In this document: one piece after another, positions 46,706 to 57,554 of the stretch
How positions within the stretch are numbered: position 1 is the stretch's first letter
Layout of the letters: the number at the start of each line of letters is the position of its first letter
Source: Asterochloris sp. CNOR1
Taxonomy: Eukaryota; Chlorophyta; Trebouxiophyceae; Trebouxiales; Trebouxiaceae
Direction of reading: 5' to 3'
Assembly: GCA_963969365.1 (NCBI GenBank)
Contig: OZ017748.1
Span: forward strand, 1,798,001-1,862,000
DNA length: 64,000 bases
Translations under genes and position numbers: made by a program
The notes under the pieces: model-generated
What the model was told of the DNA's origin: nothing
The model's database searches: none
What the model saw: only the letters and a program-made list of their open reading frames with translations

Positions 46706-49700
46706 CTATCTCTGGCGTGTGGCGCGCTTTTCCTTTTCTGCAACCAGCTGCTCGAGCGTCACAGGCACCCAGCGGTCTCCCAGGCGCGCCCTGATGCTGT
46801 TACTAGCATTACCCATTATGATGCTGACAGACCCAAAGGCATACACCTGCAGGCAGGATAGCAACTGAGCAGCAGCTGTCTGCACAGCATTACATGGCTC
46901 AAGAGTGGGCCTCTGTCAGTGGGGCCACGAGGCCTTGAATGCCAAGCTGCATGCATGTCATCACCTGCAGGCCCTCGTGTGTCTGCCCAGCCTTGGGCAG
47001 CAGCTGCACATCGCTCTCTGCAGCAAAGGCCTCCACCAGCTGGCGCAACGTCATGGCAGCTGCTGCAGCTTCCCCATCAGCCACAAACTTGGCCGCGGTA
47101 GGTGCCATTGGCGCAGCAGCGGGGCCCATGTGGGCTGCTGAGTTGGCATGGGCAGCCTCGGTGGCTTCATCTATGGCGGCCCAGCGTTGCCCCGCAGGGA
47201 GAGTGGAGGACTCTGCTGCGGCATTCATGAGGTTGAGGGCGGTGGTCAGCTGGGCGCGAATGCGCTGCTGATCGATGATGTCCGGCGGCAACAGACTCTG
47301 CAGCACACAGGGGCAAGGCATTGTGCTCAGAGAATGTCCACAATGTAGGCCACACAATGCACTCAGGGCCCCTTGCAGCAGTGGAGACGCTCTCTCCAAC
47401 ACTGGACTGACAATTGAAGACACCAGGATGGCGATAGCAGCCTACGCATGGTTGCCGAAAGTTACTTTGTTGAGGTAATGCAAGCTTACCTTCCAGCCCA
47501 GGTACCAGGCGGTGACCTCATCAAAATTGGGCGTGCTGGACAACCAGTGGCGCAGCACCTGCAGGGCAGCCATCGCACAGAAGTTGTATCATCTTGCAAA
47601 GGCTGAGAGACAGTCTCCTCATCTGGAAGGCACACACAAGCCCCGTTGATGATGCATGCCCAAAGACGCACAACCTCGAGACCCCTCACAGACGGTGTGT
47701 CTGATGGTAGTTGACTTGCAGGAATGCTGCAGAGGTCTGCTGGACAGCCAGCTGAAGCATGCATTCACTCACCTGGTGCCACTTGGGGAAGAAACGGAAC
47801 TCCAGTAGGTTAACCATGTGATGGGCGGGCATGACAGGGTGCCAGGCCAGAACCCAGTTGAAAGGGTCCAAATCCTGCTGAAGGGGGTTGATGTCCAGGG
47901 CATCCTGGAGGGCCCACGCCAGCTTGGGCACAATGCTGCGCAGCAGCAGAAGGTCCCAGTCCTTGGAGTCAAACACCTGCAGGGCAAGGGGATGCAGGGG
48001 TTGGAGTGCAGTGCGAGAGAGCGTGTACCACACGGGGTGGGTAGGGTGCCAGTCCAGAGCTGTAAAGGAGGTTGAGAAAGGCACTGGAGTCAAGGGAAGG
48101 CGCATGGCTGCGGGGTCGCAGAGCAGATCGGCAAGCCAGGAGAGACCTGCAGTGGCTGGCTGGTGGCAGCTTTTGTCATGGACATGTGTGCAGGCCTGGC
48201 AGGAAGAGGGCCACAGGCAGCAGAGTGGCAGCCACAACAGCCAGCCCTGCATGAGGAGCGCCTGCTGCTGCTAACATCTGCTGCTGGAGTCAAATGCACA
48301 GGCAAATTCCAATGACGCTGGGACTGTGAGGAGCCAAGGCAGTCGCAGGTGTCACAGCTGCTGACAGTGCAACAAGCAGAGTCACCCAGGCCCCACCTGG
48401 TGCCAGGGCGTGAGCAGCGCCAGCGCAGACTGGTCGCTGGGGTGCCACTGCTGCAGCGCAGTAGTTAGCTTCTGGCGGATGCCTGGGTACAGGTCCTCCA
48501 TGGCGCCGCCGACCCAGAGCAGCCAGGGATGCAGCCAGGCGTGCAGGGGCACCGTCTCAGTGCGAGGCTCCCAGGCGGCCACAGCCCGAGTCAGCTGCAG
48601 GGCAGGGCAGCAATGCTTGGCGCCCAGTGCAGCCAACCCCTCACTGGTCACAGAGTGTGGGGCTGTGGGGCATTGCAGGGACTGTTTCTGTCATCGGTCG
48701 GCTGCATGGCACAATGACAGGAAAGTACAGTGCTTCACGTATGCACTCCCTGTGTAACGCAGCAGTGAAGAGCCAAGTCTTATGAGCATGTATGTTCACC
48801 TTGGGAAGGACGAGGGTGTCCAATATGTGGCGCTGCAGCGCAGGCGGCCACACGCTCTCCCACTGCTCTACAAGCTGCACCATGGGCTCCGCGTTGCGGG
48901 GCTCCCACTCATTGGTGACCGCGGACTGGATGGCAGGCAGCAGCGCGCCACACAACAGGGCCAGGAAGGGGTCGACGCCGCTGCTGCCCAGGTCCTGCAG
49001 AGATGGGAGGCGGTCTGTAGCCAGCAGGCATGACAGGCTGCAGCAAGCCGCCAGGAGGTGGTCGGCATCACTGCTGCCCCGATCTGAGAGGCAAGGCAAA
49101 CACATTGACACCAGAGACAGCTGCATGACGAGAGCCGACAGCGCTGCTGGAATGCAGTCAGCAGTGCAGTCCAGCTGGGCATGCGCAGGAGAGGGAGGCA
49201 GCACAGCAGGCATACATGCACAAAAGGCGGCTCTGCAGATGCACAGCTCATGTGTGGTGCTCTGCAAGGAGTTTACCTGGAAAATGGCGTTCTTGCTGGC
49301 CTCCGACTCCAGAATGCCCCGCCAGCCAGCAGCTTCTGCCAGGCCTCGCCCCGGCTCCAGCAGGGGTTGCCATCCCGCCATGAGCTGCTTGAAGAAGGGC
49401 AGCGCCTGCAGGCACAGAAAGCTGTGAGAGCTAAGCAAGACAGGCAGCGGCAAGTGCCTCAGCCATGTGATGCAGGGTACGGTACACCCACCAGTGCCAA
49501 TGCCCATTGGCAGCCCAAGGTCGCCAGCTGTCTACTTGGTAATTTGGGCATCTGAGCACAGGGCTAGTCAGCAGCTGTGCCCCGCACCCAGCCATCCCAT
49601 GCTGAGGGTGCAGCTGGAGTGACATGGAGTTGCTGAGGACCTCTGCAAGGCCCCATGTGACCTGTGCAAGGGCATCTGCCCAAACTGTGTGGCCTGTGCC

Positions 49701-52700
49701 AGGGCAGCCGCACCCAGCGGGGAGATCTGCGCGATCCTAACATCCCAATAGTTGCATCTCACCTGCGAGAGAGCAGCAGCCGGGAGGTTGTAGATTAAAA
49801 ACTCCTCACGATGCTGCGCCTGCAGAGCGGCGTAGGTCTCCCGCAGCTCTGGCAGCGACATGCCTGGCCGACTTTGTATCAGCTGCACCTGCAAGCGTGA
49901 GGAGTAGCCATCAGCGAGGACGCACACAGCCCTGCGCAGAGCAGCCGACGAGTGGGTGTTGATCGGCCTGCACACAGCACGTTGCAAGGTAGCATCTGCT
50001 GCACAGGAACGCCCTCCAGAAGCCAAACAAAGCAGCTGTGCAGTGTAGGTCAGGGCAGAGCACAATCATATTACTGCTGCTTTGGGCTTGCTAGCGTTGC
50101 CTGCTGAAACACAACATCTCTTGGATGCTGCGAAAGCACCAGTTTGCTTGCCAGGACCACACAGGAACCAGCACAGGCCCTCAGGGCACCAACCTGGCGC
50201 AACACAGCCTGCACCCGCTCAGTTGCTGCAGCAGCGGCCTCGACCTCCCCATGAAGGCGCTTCTCCTCCCGCGCAAGCACCACAGCTGTGTCCTGCATGC
50301 AACAGAAACATGATCATTGAGTGGTTGGCCAAAGCTGAGCGGGCGTGCTGCGCCGGTTGTCCCCCTGCTTACTGGCATAGAGCTGGGAGAATCCGAGTTC
50401 TAGCCTTGAGTTGACTGTCCATTGGGCATGGCACATTCGGCAGGGGTCATCATGCCAGGCACTGGCCTGTACCAAAAGCTTAGCGACAGCTGCTAATTGA
50501 CCCGTGTGACGTAGACAAGGTGCTGGACATGGTGATGGCTTGTTGTCAACGTCGAGATGCCAGACGATACATGGTAGGCAGGCATCCTGACGGATGTTGC
50601 AAGTCACTGCAGTGCTGACAGGCACTCAGTGCAGCCCTGCTACTCAATGGCCAACGGTGCAACCTGGGGCACAAAGCTAGTTGCTCACCTGCTCGTGGCG
50701 CAGCCGCGCATCCAGGCGACGGATGTCTGCCTCAGCCACATCCACCAGCAGGCGCATGTTGTGCTGCAGCTCAGGCATGGGGGTCAGGTCCCCGCCCACA
50801 TCCTCCTCCTGAACCTGCAGCAATGGTGCGGGCTTGCTGTGAGCATCTGCAGCAGGCTTGGTTGTGGCTGTGTGTGGACCCCTAGCAGCAGCACTTGCAT
50901 TTAGTCACGCATGGCAGCAGGTAAGTTGCTTGAATGTCTGCAACAGAGCTGTTGCTCGCTCAGTCTTAATTCCAGGTTTTGTGGCCTTATGTGGTGCAGC
51001 AGCACAGCGGCCAAGGCCATAGCCCCAGCGCCGGCCAGATGCCCTCACACAGACCAGATGAACGTGTATGACACGCATTATCTCGTCTGATGCTCCAGGT
51101 TAGTGACCAGGCAAGCAGGCTCGCCCCACACAGCCTTGAGGCACCATTGACAGCAGCAAGGCTCAGCGCAAGTCTCTGCAGGCTCACATTGAGGTGCTCC
51201 AGGTTGGTGACCAGGCGAGCCTGCTTGCCCCGCATGTCAATGATGGTCTGCAGGGGAGCCGCCGGCTGCCCTGGCTCCCGGTCAGCTGTCTCCTGCAGCA
51301 CCTCCTGCATCGTGCGGAAGTCAGGGCGGGGCCCAGCGGCATGCCTCTTCTTCCAGGCTGCCTTGGGAGCGGGGGGCCTGCCCTCCTGCAGCGGTCATAA
51401 CGTGTTGAGCTGCTGGGAGAGGATGGGGGTGCTGAGTGCCCCCACTGGCAGGTCACTAAGGCGATACCTGGGAGAGGGGCTGCAGACCTGCCCCGCTGCA
51501 GCAAATGTGAGTGGCTTGAGGAGCATGAGCTTCAGCAGCCGCACAGCTGACTCCGCAGCAGTACTTTGGCACGGCCACAAGGGGCATGCTGTAGTGCCTC
51601 CTGCCTATAGTGTCAGGCAAGCTGGACTCTCGCCGCTGCTGCGCCTGGCCATTGTGCTGCCGATGGCTGAAGCACGGGTTACACAGAGCTTCAGGTCTGC
51701 TTTGTGCAGGGGTGCTCACCGATGCTGCGCCTGGCCGCTGTGCTGCCGGCGCATCAGGTGCAGGCTTGGCCTCATCCTGGTCCCCATGCCCGAGGCCACG
51801 GCCCCTGGGGCGCTGCTTGGCCTCAATGGGCCGCGCTATACCCTGCGCCTTGGCTCCCAAGCCCATGCCCTCCACAAATCTGCAACAAGTCATGAGATGA
51901 AGTCAAGCTCTTCACCAGGCACACACAACACACTGGACAACTCATTGTCATGAACAACAACTCAAGCTAACCAGAAGGTTCAAGCTGTGAGCTGGCGGAC
52001 AGAAGCACTTATCTTTGGGCACTACTTGGAGCTCCCCACTGAGCTCTACAAGCAAAGGCTGGCAGAAGGGCTGCTTGAATGCACATGCCATAGGTATTTG
52101 GAGCCTGTTGAAATAAACACAGTGTGCAGACTGACCCCATCTTCTGCAGCATCTTCATGCCAAAGCCCTTGGTATGGGCCTCAAACTTGCCGACGTCACC
52201 GGTGGAGCCTGCTGTGCGCGCTTTGCTGCGAGCCAGGTCGCGCCGACGAGCCTCTTCCTCCCTCTGCTTGCGCTGGGCTGCAGACTGCATGATCCTGCAT
52301 CATCACTTGATTAGATCAGTTTTGCATGCTCAGAGAATGGGCTCGACCATGCAGGAGGATGCTGCCATATGAGCCCCCAGGCCAAGCTGCAAAGGTGGTG
52401 GATGTGACTGCAAATAGGTGATTTGCAAGCTTCGCAGTTGGTGGTACTGAAACGCAGCAAGCTGTTGGTTGAGCACCCACATTGCAGCAATGTGGGGTGG
52501 GCTGATGAGACCAAGCATGACCCCATGCAGCCGGCACCCAAGAGACCGGCACCCGCAGCCAGCCAAAGCAAGCTGTGATGACTGTCAGGTGCATCCTTAG
52601 GGGTCTCAGCTGGATTTTTTTTTCCTATCAGCAACCTGCTCTGCTGGAGGATGAGCTGGGCTAGATTTTGAATGTTTCCTCCTCAGCCTACAGCAGGTAC

Positions 52701-54379
52701 GTCCTGCCGCCTTGTGTTGGGGTACCAAAACCCAGGTGAGAGTTGAAGCAAGTCAAGCTTGGCAAAGTGCACCATGCCCCTACCTCTGGCCAAAGGATGT
52801 GGGCATCAAGTTTGTAGTATCCTCCTCCTCTACACCTGTGTCCTCTGTCTTCACAAAAGAGGTGGCACCCAGGCCTGCAGGGGCATAAGAGGTGAGCAGG
52901 CAGCAAAGATATGTGCGGCAACAGAAGAAAACGAGCACGCCGCAAGCAGACATGCAGAAAGTGATTTTTGAGCAGGCACAATTCAAGCAGGCCCTCTGGG
53001 TTTGCAGTTAAGGCAGGCAAATCTGCCGCGATAAAGCTGCCAGCAGGCAGCAAGTAGCTTGTGTACAGAGGACTGTGAGCACAGCAGCAGCTGACTGCAA
53101 GTGCAGTCATTGTGGTGCTTGTTGGCCGACTTCCACATGCAGCAGCTCTCACAACCAGTGCAGGAAAGGTAGCAAGATCCTTCAGAGGTTGACTTTGCTG
53201 GCCCTGCTGTAGGAGAGATGCGACATGCCATCAACAGGCACTCGTGGCAGAGCCTCCTGGTCCCCACCTGCAGTGCCCCCCGCGCCCAGGCCGGCCGTAG
53301 TCCCCAGGCCAGCCGTGCTCCCAAGGCCAGCCGTGACTCCCAGCCCTGCTGTGGCTCCAAGTCCTGCCGTTGGACCCAGTGGCGCCTCCTGCTTGATCTC
53401 CATCTTCACCTCTGCCGCTGGTGCGGGCTTGTCTGAAGACCCCTTGGCCAGGCCGCTGCTCTGAAACGCCACAGGCCTGCAGACCATGTGCTTGCAGTTG
53501 GGCAGCATGCATATATTGCTCATTGTGCAGAGACGACTGCTCTCCAGAGCATCCATATGCAAGCGCTGCTCTCGCCTCACCGGCTGCTCTGACAACCCTG
53601 CAGTTGGCAGCTGCAAATCCCTGTGTGCAGTCCTGCAGTCCCTGCCAATGCACAGCTGATTGATCTGCTGTGGAACAGCTTCCTCCCATTTGCAGCTGCA
53701 CCTTTCAAATTGCAGATGCCTCACTGTGGCCACCGCCGCTCCAGTCAGTCAAGACCCAACCTAGTGGCTCGAGCTGCTTGTGGGCCAAGATGTGAGGCAG
53801 CACCAAGGACATCGCAGCCTCCTCAGGTCAGCCTCCTCCCATATGCAATTGCAGGGGCATGTTTGCACTGTTCACTGTGGCTGGCCCTTGCTGCTGCCTG
53901 CAGTCAGCAGGTGCACGTGCGCCACCATGCAGAACAGGCTGCTGCACAGTGGACCTGCTATAGTCTGCCTCCTCCCGCTTGCGTTTGCGGCGCGGGCCCC
54001 CGTCGCCATCCGAGTCGCTGTCAGCAAAGACACCATAAATGCGGTCCTCCTTGGTTTGTGCAGCCTTCTGGCGCTTGCCCCTGTGGAGAATGGAGAGGTC
54101 AGGCCTACCCTGATGGCAGGCAGCGGTGAGCACAGGTGACAGCAGCACTTGCATTGGGCACTTCTGTAAGAGGCAATGTCCTTTCTGGGCAGTTGTGCAG
54201 GCATGCGCGGACAATGACGCTGGCATGGCATACAGGTCCCCTGTGGCCAGCATGCACAGGGACAGCTGGTGGGGCTTTGCTCTGCAGCAGCACCTGTGGA
54301 CATACTCGCCCCCCATCCACTCCCCGCCCTCAAAGTCATTGTCCATGTCAAAGCGTTCATACTGCTGCTCCTCGTCCAT
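46706..54379 (-). CDS. TFIP11: TFIP11/NTR1 (STIP) G-patch spliceosome-disassembly factor
   Basis: Nuclear cofactor that, with the DHX15/Prp43 helicase, drives disassembly of the intron-lariat spliceosome. Seventeen exons in phase: 54294-54379, 53955-54080, 53268-53476, 52784-52874, 52136-52294, 51720-51879, 51188-51385, 50689-50814, 50194-50292, 49763-49888, 49277-49405, 48800-48994, 48397-48594, 47773-47976, 47490-47558, 46965-47297, 46706-46846; 882 aa, close to the family length. N-terminal TIP_N acidic region ([40 protein letters not shown]); a TAGLG repeat at about 104-135; G-patch at about 213-255 ([27 protein letters not shown]); then the GCFC-like helical region ([74 protein letters not shown]) and the C-terminus [15 protein letters not shown]. 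Convergent with its left neighbour, divergent from B14.5a. Confidence 0.96.
48965..49095 (-). repeat. Acceptor echo next to TFIP11 exon 48800-48994
   Basis: The plus-strand exon start (GTCGACGCCGCTGCTGCCCA then GGTCCTGCAG, 48971-48999) is echoed in the upstream intron at about 49061-49088 (GTCGGCATCACTGCTGCCCC then GATCTGAGAG). The acceptor of the copy is lost. Confidence 0.65.
51085..51245 (-). repeat. Donor echo next to TFIP11 exon 51188-51385
   Basis: The real exon end (plus strand TGCTCCAGGTTGGTGACCAG then GCGAGCCTGCTTGCCCCGCA, 51195-51235) recurs within the following intron at about 51090-51130 as TGCTCCAGGTTAGTGACCAG then GCAAGCAGGCTCGCCCCACA. Confidence 0.85.
51625..51765 (-). repeat. 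Donor echo next to TFIP11 exon 51720-51879
   Basis: The exon end (plus strand GATGCTGCGCCTGGCCGCTG then TGCTGCCGGCGCATCAGG, 51721-51759) is copied in the intron at about 51634-51672 (CGCTGCTGCGCCTGGCCATT then GTGCTGCCGATGGCTGA). Confidence 0.8.
53281..53376 (-). repeat. Coding 18-bp minisatellite (TAGLG repeat) in TFIP11
   Basis: About five to six tandem 18-bp units encode [X]-T-A-G-L-G hexapeptides (X = P, A, V, S, T) and end in a Gly-rich stretch, just before the donor at 53267. The repeat lies in the disordered segment between the TIP_N region and the G-patch. Confidence 0.9.
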
Positions 54380-54677
54380 ACTGGCGCTGGTGGGCAAGGC
54401 TCAATGAGTGCTCACACTGCAGGGTGGGCAGCTTCCATCAGCATGCAACATCTCAGGCCAGCAACTTCAAGCATCACTGTAAGACAGAGAGCTACCTTGT
54501 CAACCAGCCAAGGCCAGCCATGGCCTCCTTCTCGATCCTCCTGCTTGCAGGTCGGGGGTAGAGGACTGTGACAGCCAATTCACCCTCCCTGAGGGCCCTT
54601 GTTGCCTGTCCCCTTAAGAACAAGCCTCTGGACATCTTGCCGTTCTACTTTACCTTCCGTGCTCGTAGAGCCTAAGC
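54380..54677. promoter_or_regulatory. Bidirectional promoter, TFIP11 (-) / B14.5a (+)
   Basis: 298 bp between divergent start codons. It contains a pyrimidine-rich leader (TTCTACTTTACCTTCCGTGC) shortly before the B14.5a ATG; no TATA box or other motif identified. Confidence 0.5.
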
Positions 54678-56020
54678 ATGGCCAAAGCTCTGGAAGCTGT
54701 GAAGGGCTTCTTCAAAAGGCTGCCTCTCAAGGCTCCTTGGGAGGTGAGGCCACTGCACATATCATTCCGACCCCACACTTTACCTGTTGCATGGCCTGAC
54801 ATGCCCTGGCTGGCGGCAGGTGACCGGTGTTGCCTCCAGCTTGGAGTACAGATCACATCTGGTTCAGCCTGGGACATGGCGCAAGCATGCCCCAGGGTGA
54901 GTAGTCTGCAGCACTGACTCTGCTGATGCTGTCAGGCATCACTTTGGTTTGCATTTGCAGCATCTGAAAAACATGCAGCCAGCAAGGTGTTGCTACTGAC
55001 TGCCTGCGCCTGCAGCTCCCCACCAGTGATTCCTAGAATTCCCCAGGCAGAGACAGACAAGATCTATGACATCAAGTATTACAGTGAGTGCCACACATTG
55101 CCGCTGCTATGGTGGTTCAGAAACAGACTGGCGGGGCATGTGGTGACCTCCGCCGTGCATTGCCAGAGCCATTATTTCAACAATGTGGCATGACAAGCAG
55201 CCATATCCCCTCTGCTCTTTGCATGCTGACCCATCTGCCAGCTCAATGAGAGTGATTGAGTGTGCTCGATGGTTACTTGACATGGGGCCCCAATTGATGT
55301 TGACTGATGAAATTTTTCTGGCAAGATTTGGCAGCTGCCTAGCTGGCCTGACACCTTTGCACATGCTTCAGCAAGCAGCTGAGCTGTGCATGTGGGCGCT
55401 GACGAGGCTGGCAAAGTACTGACAACCTTGAGATGTTGTGCAGCGCGGGATACACGGCGCGAGAAGATGGTCGTGGGTGGCACCAACAAAAAGCACGATG
55501 TCACCTACAAAATAGACCCCCATGCACCCCAGGTGTGCAGCTCTCCCCGTGGCCTCTCTCTCCTCTCATGCACGCTGCACAGCCTGGGTCTGCAGCTCGG
55601 GCCCCAGACACATCTCCTCCACAAAGTGTCAAGCTGCACACTGCATGACTGCGCTGATGGTGTCACTTTTGCACCAGCCTGGATGGACACATGAGCTGCT
55701 CTGTTTGGCATCATGCAAGCTTAGACATGCTGCAGCCCTGGACACCCCTGAGAATTGCGCGTCAGCTTGCCCTCCCAGCCCCCTAGCTTTATGAGAGCTC
55801 GCCACTCTGCCTTCAGGAGTTTTCAGCTGCAGATCTGGTCCCTGGCAAGACCTGGAGGCCGTCCACAGGCTACAGGTTGAGAAAGGACCTACTAGACTAT
55901 GATAACAATGTGAGTTGCATTCTGGGTTGGCTTTATGTGAGCACAGGCCTCAACCTGAACGCTCTGGTACACAGTGGCTGACAAATGCACATTTTCAATG
56001 CGATGCAGGGCTACACATGA
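54678..56020 (+). CDS. NDUFA7: Mitochondrial complex I subunit B14.5a (NDUFA7-like)
   Basis: Accessory subunit of the membrane-bound NADH:ubiquinone oxidoreductase in the inner mitochondrial membrane. Exons: 54678-54743, 54820-54896, 55016-55083, 55444-55532, 55817-55909, 56009-56020; 134 aa, phases closing exactly. The segment YDIKYYTRDTRREKMVV matches the conserved YY-TRD-RRE block of B14.5a, preceded by the Pro-rich PPVIPRIPQAE; N-terminal helix ALEAVKGFFKRLPLKAPWE and VTGVASSLEYRSHL fit algal/plant members. The last exon codes only GYT and the stop. A slightly longer and more basic protein than animal NDUFA7. Divergent from TFIP11, convergent with the next gene, 137 bp between stop codons. 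Confidence 0.82.
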
Positions 56021-56157
56021 AGCTCTACCGGCCGGACGTGCGAATTCAAGCTGATGTTTTCTGCCAGGCACTGGCGCAATGCCAGCTGCTACAATTGAGC
56101 AACATCGTGTGTGTGTTCCATGTGGTACAAGCCAGTCCTGCCTGCCCTAAGAATGAC

Positions 56158-57275
56158 TCAGACGCAGGTGTCCAGGCACAGTTCAAGCTGCTTCGCTGTT
56201 GGTGGCTGGATAGTTGAACCTTCATAGTGCACATGCCACCTGAGGGCTGACCGCCTGGTGGCAGTCAATTTGACGTGTGGAGGCCATGCTGATGATGGGC
56301 TGAGCAACTTCACCATGGTTGTGTGCTTGCAGCCATGTGCATTCAAGTCAGGCCCAGGCTTGAAGGCAAGCCCGTCAAAGGTGCCTCGCTCCACCTCCTT
56401 GACTGCTGCCTTGACTGCCGCAGGAGAGTCTGGTGTCATGTCGCATGACACCTCCTGCTCCGTGGTTGCAAGACTGTCCTGCTGCAGCTGCATGGTGGAG
56501 CCTTGCATGTGCATGCTGATGAGGCCCCTTGCAAGGCTTTCGACTGTTGGCAGCTCTGCCAAGAGCGCCCCAGCAGCTCGCATGGCCGCCTGCCTGGCTC
56601 TCTCACAGAGCTGCGAGGGAGACCACTCATTGAGCAGGCCCTGTGTCACATCAGCTTCAGCAGGCTGAGGCGGTCGGGGTGCCAGTGGCATGGCGACTGC
56701 AGGTGCAGACTTAGCCGCGTCTCTGCAGTCCAGACTGAGGTGTAACTAGAGCCTTCACGAGCAGCAGCTTTGCTTGCAGTGCTCACCTGAACTCTGAATC
56801 TGGCACAAGGCCAAACAGGACGGCGAAGGCATCATCTTGCTCTTCTGACAGGAGGCCTGGAGCCTGCACTGGGGTCAGGGCGTCAGCTTCTGCCTCATCT
56901 GGAGCAGCAGGCTGGGCGATGAGAGCAGTCTCTGGCCAGAGCTCCCTATCCTTCCCACGACAGTGTTGTGCCACAAGTCGCAGGGCTGACACGCCCTGCT
57001 TCAGCATTGCTGCATTGTCCTCATCTGCCCATTCCTGCACGTGGACACTGTTCAGGGGTGCTGCATGTCCTGGTGCATGACTTTGAGCAGCAGACTGACT
57101 TTCTGCCTGGCCTGAGCAAGCATGGCCACCACGTAGAAGTTGTGCACCATGTCGAGGGAGAGCAGGACTGGCAGAGCGACCTGCAACACAGAATTGGGTA
57201 CTTAGCATTCATGGGCAAGACTGTGCTGCAATCAGCAGGCCGACACAGGGATGCACCTTGAAGGCATGTGTCCAT
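56158..57275 (-). CDS. Unrecognised 325-aa protein
   Basis: No family recognised. Three exons chain in phase: 57257-57275 (MDTCLQ), 56787-57180 and 56158-56722; 978 nt including the stop. The N-terminal third is low complexity (GQAESQSAAQSHAPGHAAP). The middle has an acidic helical stretch (WADEDNAAMLKQGVSALRLV, LLSEEQDDAFAVLFGLVPDS), and the C-terminal half has Ala-rich helices (QLCERARQAAMRAAGALLAE, LPTVESLARGLISMHM) followed by DSPAAVKAAVKEVERGTFDG. No signal peptide or transmembrane segment. The second exon is also open in another frame over its first 120 nt, so an alternative first part (MVHNFYVVAMLAQARQK) cannot be excluded. Confidence 0.6.
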
Positions 57276-57410
57276 TGCCCCAATGACTTAAAGGCCGCCC
57301 AACTCATTGTGCGTTGTTTGTGCATGCCATCACGAATGTTTGACCACCACAACTGAGTTGAACAGCCAGCTCAACCACAGCTTGCTCAAAGTGCTTGACA
57401 GTGATTTGGA

Positions 57411-57415
57411 TTACA
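57411..57415 (-). terminator. TGTAA poly(A) signal, LHCII gene
   Basis: TGTAA on the minus strand about 140 nt downstream of the LHCII stop (57555-57557), within the range of algal 3' UTRs. Confidence 0.5.
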
Positions 57416-57554
57416 GTTGGCCAAGTTCTCATTGAAGCAAAAGCAGCATCAATAATGCTGGTGAGATGTTCAAAATTTGGCAGGCTGGGAAAGTCTCTTC
57501 TCTTACTTTCCTGGCTGCAGGAGGCATACGACAGTGTGGTCAGCACCAGTTGTG

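Noticed and set aside
57060-57180. Alternative frame (MVHNFYVVAMLAQARQK) as the true N-terminal part of the 325-aa protein
   Set aside because: It meets a stop after about 40 residues without a usable donor, while the chosen frame joins exon 1 and the rest in phase; kept only as a caveat.
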